Source: SHZI01 sp031409515 (GTDB lineage: Bacteria; Pseudomonadota; Gammaproteobacteria; Steroidobacterales; GCA-2729495). Taken from it: a stretch of DNA of 64,000 nt. The DNA lies in NCBI GenBank assembly GCA_031409515.1, contig JANNXJ010000004.1, positions 42,325 through 106,324 of the forward strand. Direction: 5' to 3'. The position numbers were made by a program, and so were the translations under genes. How positions within the stretch are numbered: position 1 is the first letter of the stretch; the number at the start of each line of letters is the position of its first letter. The notes beneath the pieces were generated by a model. The model worked only from the letters and a program-made list of their open reading frames with translations, was not told the DNA's origin and did no database searches. This document shows positions 42,917 to 51,511 of this stretch, in pieces.

Positions 42917-44677
42917 ATGTCCATTACTCTCGATCAGGTCACCAAGCAGTACCAGGGCAACCCGGTCGTCAATGACGTTTCCCTGGCGGTGGCCGAAGGC
43001 GAGTTCTTCGTTCTCCTGGGCCCCAGCGGCAGCGGCAAGAGCACTCTCCTCAGGGCCATTGCTGGCCTGACTGCGGCTGATCATGGCCGCATCACCCTTT
43101 TTGGCAGGGACGTCACCCAGGTGTCAGCCCGGGAGCGGGAGGTCGGCTTCGTCTTCCAGAACTACGCCCTGTTCCGCCACATGACTGTGGGCGAGAACAT
43201 CGAATTCGCACTCCGGGTGAGGCGGGTAAAGCCAGCGGAGCGGACCCGGCGGCGGAAAGAGCTGCTGGACCTGATCGGCCTGCCGGGCATGGACGACCGC
43301 CTGCCTACCCAGCTCTCTGGGGGACAGCAGCAGCGCGTGGCGGTTGCCCGTGCCCTGGCCCACAAGCCCAAGGTCCTGTTGCTCGACGAGCCCTTCGGCG
43401 CCCTGGACGCGAAGATTCGCGAGGAACTGCGGCGCACGATCCGCTCCGTTCAGCGGGAGCTGGGCATCACCACCATCCTCGTCACCCACGACCAGGAAGA
43501 GGCCTTTGCCCTGGGTGACCGGCTTGGAGTCATGAACCTCGGCAGGCTGCTGGAGACCGGCCGGCCGACCGAGCTCTATACCCGTCCCGCCACGCGCTTC
43601 GTCGCCACATTTCTGGGGGCCGCCAACCTTCTGCTCCGGCGCGAGGCGCGCTCGGGCTCTGACCTGGCGCCCGCCCGGGCAGAAGGAGAAACGGACAGCC
43701 CACTACGGGACCGCCGCGACCAGGAAGTGGTGGCCATGCTTCGTCCCGAAGAAGCAGAGCTCGCGCCGGACCGGGATGCCCTGCTAACTGCCTTTCTCGG
43801 CTATGGCCACGTCGAGGAACTGCAGTTCACTGGGGCCCTTGAGCGTTTGCGCATCCGGATGGGCGCAGAGGGCGCCGCGCGCAGCAGTGACTCTCGCAGC
43901 AATGAGGGGGAAACCAGCGCCATGCCGCCGGTGTGGATCGATGTGACCCGCACGCAGCCGGAGCAACGAGCCTTTCCCCTGGCCTCGGGGCAACGGGTGG
44001 CCGTCGGGACCCGGCGCATTCACGTCCTGCCCACCCCGTTGTCGAGTTTCACGGTGTGCGCGGAGTCCCGGGACAGCGCGGCCAGGCTGATGGAAAATCC
44101 GTGGCTGGTCGACCTGACCATCCGGATGCAGACCCGGCTCTCCGCCCAGGTGGAACCCCTGGTGGCAGAGGACGGGGCCTCCCCGGTCGTGGCACCCGCC
44201 GGTGTAGCGGTGGTTACCGCCGGGCCAGACTGCCCGGCCAGGGTGCGCCGACTGCTCGCCCGGGGAGTAACGCCCGTGCTGTGCCTGCCGGAGGACGCGG
44301 CCCCGCCGAGCCGGGTGATCGTGCATTTCGCCGGCCAGGTCGCGCGGCGCTCCACGCTCGCAGTGACGGCCAGCCTTCTGCGGCATGTCCCCGCGGAAGC
44401 GGTGTTTCTCGGCATTCTCCCCGGCGACAGTTCCGAGCGAACCCGCACCGCCGGCCTCCGGCAGCTGCTGGATGTCCGCTCCGAAGCCCAGGCCGGTCAT
44501 GGTCTCGACGTCCGCACGGAACTTCGTCTGGGTGAACGCATTGAGGAACTGCTGCGGGAGCTCGAGGGACAGCCGGACCAGATGCTGATTCTGGGCCTGC
44601 CGGAGCCGGGCTCCCTCCCGGACAGTTTTGAAGCACTGCTGACCCAGTCGCCGGGCTGGCCCGTTCTGCTGGCCTGA
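42917..44677 (+). CDS. cysA: sulfate ABC transporter ATP-binding protein with long C-terminal extension
   Basis: 586 aa against about 365 for CysA. Residues 1-240 are the ABC domain (Walker A GPSGSGKST at 35-43, signature LSGGQQQRVAVARAL, Walker B LLLLDEPFGALDAKI). A TOBE-like region extends to about 372. The last about 210 residues are extra; 460-586 has an alternating strand/helix layout resembling a universal-stress-protein domain (RVIVHFAGQVARRSTL, then LPEPGSLP). It drives CysTW. No internal stop or frameshift is seen, so the extension is translated. It may be a regulatory domain; this is inference. Confidence 0.9.
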   Translation: MSITLDQVTKQYQGNPVVNDVSLAVAEGEFFVLLGPSGSGKSTLLRAIAGLTAADHGRITLFGRDVTQVSAREREVGFVFQNYALFRHMTVGENIEFALRVRRVKPAERTRRRKELLDLIGLPGMDDRLPTQLSGGQQQRVAVARALAHKPKVLLLDEPFGALDAKIREELRRTIRSVQRELGITTILVTHDQEEAFALGDRLGVMNLGRLLETGRPTELYTRPATRFVATFLGAANLLLRREARSGSDLAPARAEGETDSPLRDRRDQEVVAMLRPEEAELAPDRDALLTAFLGYGHVEELQFTGALERLRIRMGAEGAARSSDSRSNEGETSAMPPVWIDVTRTQPEQRAFPLASGQRVAVGTRRIHVLPTPLSSFTVCAESRDSAARLMENPWLVDLTIRMQTRLSAQVEPLVAEDGASPVVAPAGVAVVTAGPDCPARVRRLLARGVTPVLCLPEDAAPPSRVIVHFAGQVARRSTLAVTASLLRHVPAEAVFLGILPGDSSERTRTAGLRQLLDVRSEAQAGHGLDVRTELRLGERIEELLRELEGQPDQMLILGLPEPGSLPDSFEALLTQSPGWPVLLA

Positions 44678-44698
44678 CTTAGGGATCGAGGCACGGCA

Positions 44699-45538
44699 GT
44701 GAACGGCTTCCGCCAACCTAGCGTGCTACCGGGCTTTGGCCTGACCCTGGGCTTCGCCACCTTTTTCCTGAGCGCCATTGTGCTGCTGCCGCTGGCGGCA
44801 CTGGTTCTCAAGACCGCCAGCATGAGCTGGGCCGATTTCGTGGACGTCGTCTCGAGTCCCCGCGCCCTGGCGTCCTACCGGCTATCTTTTGGTGCCTCCC
44901 TCGTCGCCGCACTGATCAATACCGTGTTCGGGTTCATCGTGGCCTGGACTCTCGTCCGCTACGATTTCCCCGGCCGCAAGATACTGGATGCCATGATCGA
45001 CATGCCGTTTGCACTGCCGACGGCAGTCTCCGGCATCGCCCTCACGGCGGTGTTCGCCCAGAACGGCTGGATTGGCCAGTACCTCGAGCCCTACGGCATC
45101 AAGGTGGCCTACACCTGGCTCGGGGTGACCGTGGCACTGACCCTGATCGGGCTGCCGTTTGTCGTGCGCTCGGTGCAGCCCTCGCTGCTGGAGGTCCAGA
45201 GGGATCTGGAGGACGCTGCCGAGACCCTGGGCGCGACGCCCTTGTATATCTTCCGCCGGATCATCTTTCCCACGGTCCTTCCGGCACTGGCATCCGGCTT
45301 CACCCTCGCGTTCGCCCGGGGTATTGGTGAGTACGGGTCGGTCATCTTCATTGCCGGCAATCTGCCGATGAAAACCGAGATCACCCCGCTGCTGATCGTT
45401 ATCAAGCTGGAGGAGTTCGACTACAACGGCGCCGCAGCGTTGGGCTTTGTGATGCTGGCCATGTCCTTCGTGATGCTGCTGTCGATCAACCTCGTGCAGG
45501 CCTGGGCCCGGCGCGGGGCGGTTGCGGCGCGACGCTAA
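44699..45538 (+). CDS. cysT: sulfate ABC transporter permease
   Basis: 279 aa from GTG 44699, six helices. The EAA loop is DLEDAAETLGATPLYIFRRIIFPTVLPAL, characteristic of CysT/CysU, and ARGIGEYGSVIFIAGN is near the end. It forms the channel with CysW and imports sulfate or thiosulfate. It is 21 bp after cysA and its stop overlaps the cysW start as TAATG. Confidence 0.94.
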   Translation: MNGFRQPSVLPGFGLTLGFATFFLSAIVLLPLAALVLKTASMSWADFVDVVSSPRALASYRLSFGASLVAALINTVFGFIVAWTLVRYDFPGRKILDAMIDMPFALPTAVSGIALTAVFAQNGWIGQYLEPYGIKVAYTWLGVTVALTLIGLPFVVRSVQPSLLEVQRDLEDAAETLGATPLYIFRRIIFPTVLPALASGFTLAFARGIGEYGSVIFIAGNLPMKTEITPLLIVIKLEEFDYNGAAALGFVMLAMSFVMLLSINLVQAWARRGAVAARR

Positions 45539-46410
45539 TGGTCGGCATCACCGCCAGCAGCGCCGCAGAGATCTCCGCCCGTCCCGGCCGGCGGACCCTG
45601 GCTTCAGTGGTGATCCGCTGGACCTTCATCGGGCTCTCGCTGGGCTTTCTGGCCGCAGTCCTGCTTGCACCTCTCGCCGCCGTCTTTACGACCGCGCTTG
45701 GGGAGGGCGTGGCCGCCTACTTCAGGAGCTTTGCCGACGCCGACACAGGCGCGGCAATCCGTCTCACCCTCTTTACAGCCGCTATCGTGGTGCCCCTGAA
45801 CACGATCTTTGGGATCTGCGCTGCCTGGGCCATAGCCAAGTTTGAGTTCCGCGGCAAGACCTTCCTGATGACCCTCATCGACCTGCCTTTTGCCGTTTCC
45901 CCGATCGTCTCTGGACTGGTGTACGTGCTGCTCTTCGGGGCCCAGGGGTGGTTCGGGAGCTGGCTTGTGGAGCACAATATCGAGGTAATTTTTGCCCTCC
46001 CCGGCATCATTCTGGCAACCCTGTTCGTGACCTTTCCCTACGTGGCCCGGGAGCTGATCCCGCTGATGGAGCAACTGGGCAATGATGAAGAGGAAGCCGC
46101 GATGACCCTGGGGGCCAGTGGCCTGATGACCTTCCTCCGGGTCACGCTGCCGAAGATCCGCTGGGGCCTGATTTACGGCGTGATCCTCTGCAACGCGCGG
46201 GCCATGGGCGAGTTCGGCGCCGTATCCGTGGTCTCGGGACACATCCGCGGGCTGACGACGACCATGCCCCTGCACATCGAGATCCTGTACAACGAGTATG
46301 CCTTCGTGGGTGCATTTGCCGTAGCGTCCCTGCTGACCCTGCTGGCTGTGATCACGCTCATCGTCAAGAGCCTCATGGAATGGCAGGCTAGCCGGGCAAG
46401 TGGAAACTGA
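45538..46410 (+). CDS. cysW: sulfate ABC transporter permease
   Basis: 290 aa, six helices. The EAA loop is DEEEAAMTLGASGLMTFLRVTLPKI, followed by ARAMGEFGAVSVVSGHIRG, a CysW signature. It starts on the last base of cysT (TAATG) and is followed 2 bp later by the sensor kinase gene, so transport and signalling genes share a transcript. Confidence 0.94.
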   Translation: MVGITASSAAEISARPGRRTLASVVIRWTFIGLSLGFLAAVLLAPLAAVFTTALGEGVAAYFRSFADADTGAAIRLTLFTAAIVVPLNTIFGICAAWAIAKFEFRGKTFLMTLIDLPFAVSPIVSGLVYVLLFGAQGWFGSWLVEHNIEVIFALPGIILATLFVTFPYVARELIPLMEQLGNDEEEAAMTLGASGLMTFLRVTLPKIRWGLIYGVILCNARAMGEFGAVSVVSGHIRGLTTTMPLHIEILYNEYAFVGAFAVASLLTLLAVITLIVKSLMEWQASRASGN

Positions 46411-46412
46411 AG

Positions 46413-48539
46413 ATGTCTGACTGGCGGGAACTGCTGCGTATTACGCCAGGCGCCGGGCGCCTGGACCCGGGCAAGCTGAGCCTGGGCACGCTGCTGGCGG
46501 GCATCAACGTGCTGCTGGTGATCATTGTGATTGGCGGCATCAGCCTGGTGGCCGTTGACCTGCTTGGCGACCTGGCGGACGACCAGGGCCTGGCCCGCGT
46601 ACAGGTGGCCGGTGCCACGGTCCGCGAGGATATCCGCGAGATTGCCGATGACACTTTGCTGGCAACCCGTGCGCTGGCCGAGCGCCCCACGCTGCAGCGC
46701 CTCTGGCGCGAACAGCGCGTGCGGTCGCTGGAGGCCTACATGAAGCGCATCTGCCAGGCCGGGCAAATCTCAGGCTGCGCACTGACAGCGCCGGGCAGCA
46801 ACCCGATCTTTGCCGGGATGCCGCTACCCTGGGATGACATCCTGAATGCGAGTGCCGAGCAGGGTGAACGTCTCCTGGTGGCGCCAACCACCACGGGGGA
46901 CCCACTCGTGGGCGCCGTGGCCAGCATTCCCGCGGGTTCCTCGGATGCGCCGGCAGCAAAGCTGATCCTCATTCGCGCCCTGGATGCCGAGACCGCCGCC
47001 CGGCTCGCAAAGCGCGCCGGGATGGCGGTGCGCCTGCTCAACTACAACACCTTTGCCGACGAGGGGGCTGACAATTTCACCCCTCTGCACACCCTGGCTC
47101 TGGGCAACGGCCGACTCACGGCGGAGCGCCTGGACGCCACGGGCATGTACGCCTCCAGTTATCCGCTGTTCGCGTCCACGGGCGAAGCCATCGGACTGAT
47201 CGAGACCCGCCTGCCCGTCGCGATCGTCGAGTCTTCTGTGGATGCGCTGATCCGGGAGTTGCTGCTCGTCGCGCTGCTGCTGGGGATTCTGGCTGGGGTG
47301 GCGGGCATCGTTCTTGGGCGCTGGGTAGCCAATCCGGTCCGGGATCTGACGGCCGCGGCGACCCGCCTCGGCCAGGGCGATTTCTCCACCTCCATTCCGG
47401 TGGCCGGGGCGGCGGAGGTCGGCACGCTGGCGAGCACGATGGAGGATATGCGGCGCAGCCTGGTTGATCTGACGGACACCCTGCGGAGCCGCGAGGCCGA
47501 AGCCCAGGCAGTACTGGACGGCATCGTCGAGGGCGTCTACGCCGTCGACCGGGAGCGCCGGATCCGTTACCTGAACCCAAGGGCCGCCGAACTCCTGGGG
47601 GTCTCAGCCACCGAGGCAGTGGGCCGGTTCTGCGGGGACGTGCTGAAGCCGGCGGCGGACGATGGCCAGCGACCTTGCGAAACCAACTGCCCGATTCTGC
47701 AGGCGCGCGCCCTGGGCTCAGCCCGCGCGACCGAGCGCCTGGCGCCCCGGGCAGGCGCGTCCCGCACTACCGTGATCACCAGTTCGGCAATCGTGGATGA
47801 CCTGCAGGTCCAGGTCATTCGCGACGAAACCGAGCTTGAAGGGGTCCGGCGAGCCCGGGACTCTGTGCTGGCGAATATCTCCCACGAGTTCCGGACGCCA
47901 CTGGCGGCCCAGCTGGCCTCCATCGAACTGCTGCGCGACGGCCTCGACAGCCTCGAGCCCCAGGCGCGCCGGGATCTGGTGCTCTCGCTGGAACGGGGTA
48001 CGGTCCGCCTGACCCGCCTGATTGATAACCTGCTTGAGAGCGTGCGTATCGAGTCCGGCCAGCTCAGCCTGCGGCGGCAGTCTGTCGTGCTGCCGGACGT
48101 CATCGATCAGGCCAGAGAACTGATCGAAGCTCTGGTGGTTCAGCGTCGCCAGATGTTGCTGGTTGAGATCCCTGAATCCCTGCCAGCCATTTATGGCGAC
48201 AGTCCGCGGCTCACCCAGGTGTTCGTCAATCTCCTCGCCAACGCCAGCAAGTTTGCGCCGGAGGGCTCCACCATCCGCATCGGCGGTCGCCAGCAGGGCG
48301 AGCAGGTGGAAGCCTGGGTGGAGGATGAAGGCACCGGGGTTCCTGACCTGGCGGACACGGCCATCTTCGACCGCTTTTACCGTGGCCGGGACGAGGAGCC
48401 GGAACCCACGGGCCTGGGCCTGGGACTGTGGATCGTCAAGTCCATCGTCGAACGACACGGGGGTCAGGTCAGCGCCGGCCGCACCACGGAAGGCCGCACG
48501 CGCTTCAGCATCCTGCTGCCCGTGGCCCGGCCTGAATGA
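46413..48539 (+). CDS. sensor histidine kinase with Cys-containing PAS domain
   Basis: 708 aa. TM1 (about 28-52), a periplasmic sensor domain (about 53-283), TM2, HAMP (RWVANPVRDLTAAATRLG), PAS (about 365-470), HisKA with His491 in ANISHEFRTPL, and HATPase with N-box NLLANASKF and G-boxes EDEGTGVPD and GLGLGLWIV. The PAS domain has Cys in FCGDV and in RPCETNCPI, suggesting redox or metal sensing. It is fused by 4-bp overlap to its response regulator and by position to cysATW, so sulfate uptake or sulfur status is a likely signal. Confidence 0.93.
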   Translation: MSDWRELLRITPGAGRLDPGKLSLGTLLAGINVLLVIIVIGGISLVAVDLLGDLADDQGLARVQVAGATVREDIREIADDTLLATRALAERPTLQRLWREQRVRSLEAYMKRICQAGQISGCALTAPGSNPIFAGMPLPWDDILNASAEQGERLLVAPTTTGDPLVGAVASIPAGSSDAPAAKLILIRALDAETAARLAKRAGMAVRLLNYNTFADEGADNFTPLHTLALGNGRLTAERLDATGMYASSYPLFASTGEAIGLIETRLPVAIVESSVDALIRELLLVALLLGILAGVAGIVLGRWVANPVRDLTAAATRLGQGDFSTSIPVAGAAEVGTLASTMEDMRRSLVDLTDTLRSREAEAQAVLDGIVEGVYAVDRERRIRYLNPRAAELLGVSATEAVGRFCGDVLKPAADDGQRPCETNCPILQARALGSARATERLAPRAGASRTTVITSSAIVDDLQVQVIRDETELEGVRRARDSVLANISHEFRTPLAAQLASIELLRDGLDSLEPQARRDLVLSLERGTVRLTRLIDNLLESVRIESGQLSLRRQSVVLPDVIDQARELIEALVVQRRQMLLVEIPESLPAIYGDSPRLTQVFVNLLANASKFAPEGSTIRIGGRQQGEQVEAWVEDEGTGVPDLADTAIFDRFYRGRDEEPEPTGLGLGLWIVKSIVERHGGQVSAGRTTEGRTRFSILLPVARPE

Positions 48540-49210
48540 AGATTCTGGTTGCCGACGATGACCGGGACCTCCTGGAACTCGTCGCTTTCATGCTGGTCCA
48601 GGACGGCTACCTGGCGCTGAAGGCGGGGGACGGGCCGTCCGCACTCAGGATCTTCGCGGCAGAGGCCCCGGACCTGCTGATCCTCGACATCAACATGCCG
48701 GGGTTGAGCGGGTTTCAGGTCTGCGAGGAGGTCCGCCGGACTTCCCGCGTGCCCGTCATGATGCTTACGGTGCGGGGTGAAGAAGAGGACCTGGTGCGGG
48801 CCCTAGAACTCGGCGCCGATGATTACCTGAACAAGCCCTTCAGCCCCCGCACCCTGCTGGCCCGCGTGAAGGCGCTGCTGCGCCGGGCACGCCTGGAGGT
48901 GGCCTCGCCAGTAAGCGCCGGGCGCCTGAAGCTGGACCTGGAAGAACACACGCTCCAGATCGGCGCCCAGCCGGCGATCCGCCTGACCAAGCTGGAACTC
49001 CGGCTACTGCAGTTCCTGCTGGCCAATCACGGCCACGCTGTGAGCTCCGATCGACTGTTGACCCAGGTATGGGGACACCGGGGCGCCGGCGACCGGGAGC
49101 TGCTGAAGCAGCTGGTCCATCGCGCCCGGCAGAAGATCGAGCGGGAACCGGCCAACCCGGAGATTCTGCAGACGGTGCCCGGCGCAGGCTATCGCCTGCG
49201 GGTGGACTGA
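48536..49210 (+). CDS. response regulator, OmpR/PhoB family
   Basis: 224 aa. The receiver domain has the phospho-acceptor Asp51 in LLILDINMPG, the acidic pair DDD at the N-terminus and Lys in YLNKPFSPRTLL. The C-terminal winged helix contains LTKLELRLLQFLLANHG and GAGYRLRVD. The start overlaps the kinase stop (ATGA). It probably controls sulfur-related genes including its own operon; that is inference. The REP element follows its stop by 9 bp. Confidence 0.94.
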   Translation: MKILVADDDRDLLELVAFMLVQDGYLALKAGDGPSALRIFAAEAPDLLILDINMPGLSGFQVCEEVRRTSRVPVMMLTVRGEEEDLVRALELGADDYLNKPFSPRTLLARVKALLRRARLEVASPVSAGRLKLDLEEHTLQIGAQPAIRLTKLELRLLQFLLANHGHAVSSDRLLTQVWGHRGAGDRELLKQLVHRARQKIEREPANPEILQTVPGAGYRLRVD

Positions 49211-49219
49211 GAAGCACTT

Positions 49220-49276
49220 GTAGGAGCGCCTTGAGGCGCGATCATCGATATCGATCGCGCCTCAAGGCGCTCCTAC
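49220..49276. repeat. REP pair (near-perfect inverted repeat), overlapping the sbp stop codon
   Basis: 57 bp with 23-bp perfectly complementary arms (GTAGGAGCGCCTTGAGGCGC and onward) around an 11-bp centre. It lies between convergent genes, so it may also act as a bidirectional terminator. The rightmost CTAC supplies the TAG stop of the sbp gene on the minus strand. Confidence 0.92.
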
Positions 49277-50283
49277 TTCACGAGTGAAATCTGGTCGAAG
49301 ATGGCGCCTTCGGCAAAGTGGGCGGCATGAACCCTGGTCCAGCCGCCCAGATCACCGATGCTGACCAGATTAATGGCGGGAAAGCGGGCTGCGTATTTCG
49401 CCGCGACCACAGGATCCCGGGGGCGGTAGTAGTTGCGCGCAATGATCTCCTGGCCCGCCGGCGTGTACAGATACTTGAGATAGGCATCGGCCACCTCCCG
49501 CGTACCCCTGCGGAGCGCCACCTTGTCGACGACGGTGACCGGGGGCTCGGCCAGAACACTCAGGGAGGGCACCACGATATCGACCTTGCCAGCGCCAAGC
49601 GCTGTCTGCGCCAGAAACGCTTCGTTCTCCCAGCTCAGCAGCACGTCGCCGATACCGCGCTGGACGAAAGTGGTCGTGGCCGCCCGGGCGCCCGTATCCA
49701 GCACAGGAACATTGCGGAATAGTCTGGCCATATAGGCCTTGGCCGTTGCCTCGGTAGCACCGGGCTGACGCATCGCCCAGGCCCAGGCTGCCAGGTAGTT
49801 CCAGCGGGCGCCGCCGGAGGTCTTCGGGTTCGGTGTGATCACCTGGAGGCCGGGACGCGCAAGATCGGACCAGTCCCGAATGCCTTTCGGGTTCCCCTTC
49901 CGCACCAGGAAGACAATCGTGGAGGTATAGGGCGCGCTGTTGTAAGGCAGGCGGCTCTGCCAGTTGGCGGGCAGGGACTTGGCCTGCCGCGCGATGGCAT
50001 CGATGTCGTAGGCCAGGGCCAGGGTCACGACATCCGCTGGCAGGCCGTCGATCACGGACCGGGCCTGCTTGGCGGAGCCCCCGTGGGACTGCCGGACGGT
50101 CACCACATCGCCGGTTTTTGCCTTCCAGTACAGCGCGAAGGCAGCGTCGTACTGTTTGTACAACTCACGGGTGGGGTCGTAGGACACGTTGAGCAGCGTG
50201 ACATTTGCCGCCTGAACGAGGCCCGCCGCCACGCTGAGGACGGCAAGCACCACCCAGCGATGCCACTGACGAAGGGAAAACAT
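49273..50283 (-). CDS. sbp: sulfate-binding protein
   Basis: 336 aa. The signal peptide ends near VQAAN. The mature protein has the sulfate-binding family strings LNVSYDPTRELY, RQSHGGSAKQARSVIDGL and TPNPKTSGGARWNYLAAW. It captures sulfate or thiosulfate in the periplasm for CysATW, encoded convergently just beyond. Its stop TAG is part of a REP element, so the C-terminus SLVK may have been set by the REP insertion. It follows the small secreted protein gene by 23 bp. Confidence 0.95.
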   Translation of the reverse strand: MFSLRQWHRWVVLAVLSVAAGLVQAANVTLLNVSYDPTRELYKQYDAAFALYWKAKTGDVVTVRQSHGGSAKQARSVIDGLPADVVTLALAYDIDAIARQAKSLPANWQSRLPYNSAPYTSTIVFLVRKGNPKGIRDWSDLARPGLQVITPNPKTSGGARWNYLAAWAWAMRQPGATEATAKAYMARLFRNVPVLDTGARAATTTFVQRGIGDVLLSWENEAFLAQTALGAGKVDIVVPSLSVLAEPPVTVVDKVALRRGTREVADAYLKYLYTPAGQEIIARNYYRPRDPVVAAKYAARFPAINLVSIGDLGGWTRVHAAHFAEGAIFDQISLVK

Positions 50284-50306
50284 GGCGGGGCCTTGGGGCG
50301 ACGCGG

Positions 50307-50573
50307 CTACTGGGAGTTGGTGTGGATGCGTGGCTTCAGGTCCTCGTAGTGAGGCCGCAGCGCCGCAAGTTCCGCCTTGGTCAACGCCGACGCAGCGAGG
50401 TCAACCTTGCCGCCCTGGGCAACCCGCGCCTGCTGGCCGGAAAGCTTCGGCTCTGCCACCTTGGCCGCCTTGGCCGCCTTGGCCGCTTCAGCCCCACCTG
50501 CCAACAGGCCGCCTGCCACCAGCGTACCGGCGAGGACGAGGAGTAACCGTGCAGCGGGGCGGGCAACCGTCAT
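50307..50573 (-). CDS. small secreted hypothetical protein
   Basis: 88 aa from ATG 50573. A signal segment (RLLLVLAGTLVAGGLLAGGA) is followed by a short AKAAKAAKVAEP repeat and a basic-to-acidic tail. No family is recognised. It lies directly upstream of sbp (23 bp) on the same strand, so it may be co-expressed with the sulfate-binding protein. The longer frame to 50612 is possible. Confidence 0.6.
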   Translation of the reverse strand: MTVARPAARLLLVLAGTLVAGGLLAGGAEAAKAAKAAKVAEPKLSGQQARVAQGGKVDLAASALTKAELAALRPHYEDLKPRIHTNSQ

Positions 50574-50633
50574 GACTTGAGGCCTCTCGGATCGGGGTAG
50601 TGATTCTGCCATGAGCGGCGCGCGGCGTCCCGG

Positions 50634-51380
50634 CTAGGTGTCAGCCCGCCAGCCCCGGTGGGGATGCCGGCGCACCAGTTCCGGATCCCGGAACAGCAGG
50701 ACGAGCGCAGCGCCGGCCAGGAAGCCCCCGATATGGGCCCAGAACGCCACGCCCCCGCCCTGAGCACCAATGGAGCCCACGCCACCGACCAGCTGGGCGA
50801 CAAACCAGTAGCCCAGCATCCAGAAAGCGGGGATGGTGAACGTCGTGATGAAGAAGCCCAGAAAGATCAGCATCTTCACCCGCACCTTCGGGTAGAGGAG
50901 CACATAGGCCCCCATCACGCCGCCGATGGCCCCGGAGGCCCCCACCATCGGTATACCCGCGGCAGGGTCCGCCAGGATCTGGGCGACCGCAGCCGCCAGT
51001 CCACAGAGCACATAGAAGACCGCAAAGCGCAGGTGGCCCATGGAATCCTCGACGTTGTTGCCAAAGATCCAGAGAAACCACAGGTTGCCGATGATGTGCA
51101 GCCAGCCGCCATGCAGAAACATGTGGCTCACGGCGGTCAGCCAGTTGGGCGTGTTGGTCAGCACGCAGTAGGTGCCTGGTCCGATCTCGAAACGCGTGCC
51201 CGCTGCCAGCGTCTGCAGCAACTCCCCGGGCACCAGCCCCAGCGTGCACACGGAAGCCCCGAGCCGGGGCTCCATCCCCAGTCCCTGAACGAAGATCCAC
51301 GCCGCGATGTTCAGGGTGATCAGCACGTAGGTCGTATAGGGCGTCAGGAAATGCGGGTTTTCGTCGCTGAGGGGAAACAT
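50634..51380 (-). CDS. rhomboid family intramembrane serine protease
   Basis: 248 aa from ATG 51380. The catalytic pair is Ser149 in VGASGAIGG and His216 in AHIGGF, with HGGWLHIIGN preceding. The N-terminus (PYTTYVLITLNIAAWIFV) is the usual entry helix of bacterial rhomboids. It is a second paralogue of the rhomboid at 10423 but clearly diverged. Substrates unknown. Confidence 0.92.
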   Translation of the reverse strand: MFPLSDENPHFLTPYTTYVLITLNIAAWIFVQGLGMEPRLGASVCTLGLVPGELLQTLAAGTRFEIGPGTYCVLTNTPNWLTAVSHMFLHGGWLHIIGNLWFLWIFGNNVEDSMGHLRFAVFYVLCGLAAAVAQILADPAAGIPMVGASGAIGGVMGAYVLLYPKVRVKMLIFLGFFITTFTIPAFWMLGYWFVAQLVGGVGSIGAQGGGVAFWAHIGGFLAGAALVLLFRDPELVRRHPHRGWRADT

Positions 51381-51511
51381 GCTGGATTTGATGTTAGCAG
51401 GCGGGCCCCGGGCGACGTTCACATTCCGTAACAGCGCTTCACCGGCGTTTCACATGCGCCGCCTAAAGTTGCGCGTCCTAAATGTTCCTGCCCCTTCTCA
51501 GGAGAGAATCG

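Noticed and set aside
44092..44677. The C-terminal part of CysA as a separate gene
   Set aside because: There is no stop or frameshift and no ribosome-binding site near an internal start; it is in frame with the ATPase throughout.
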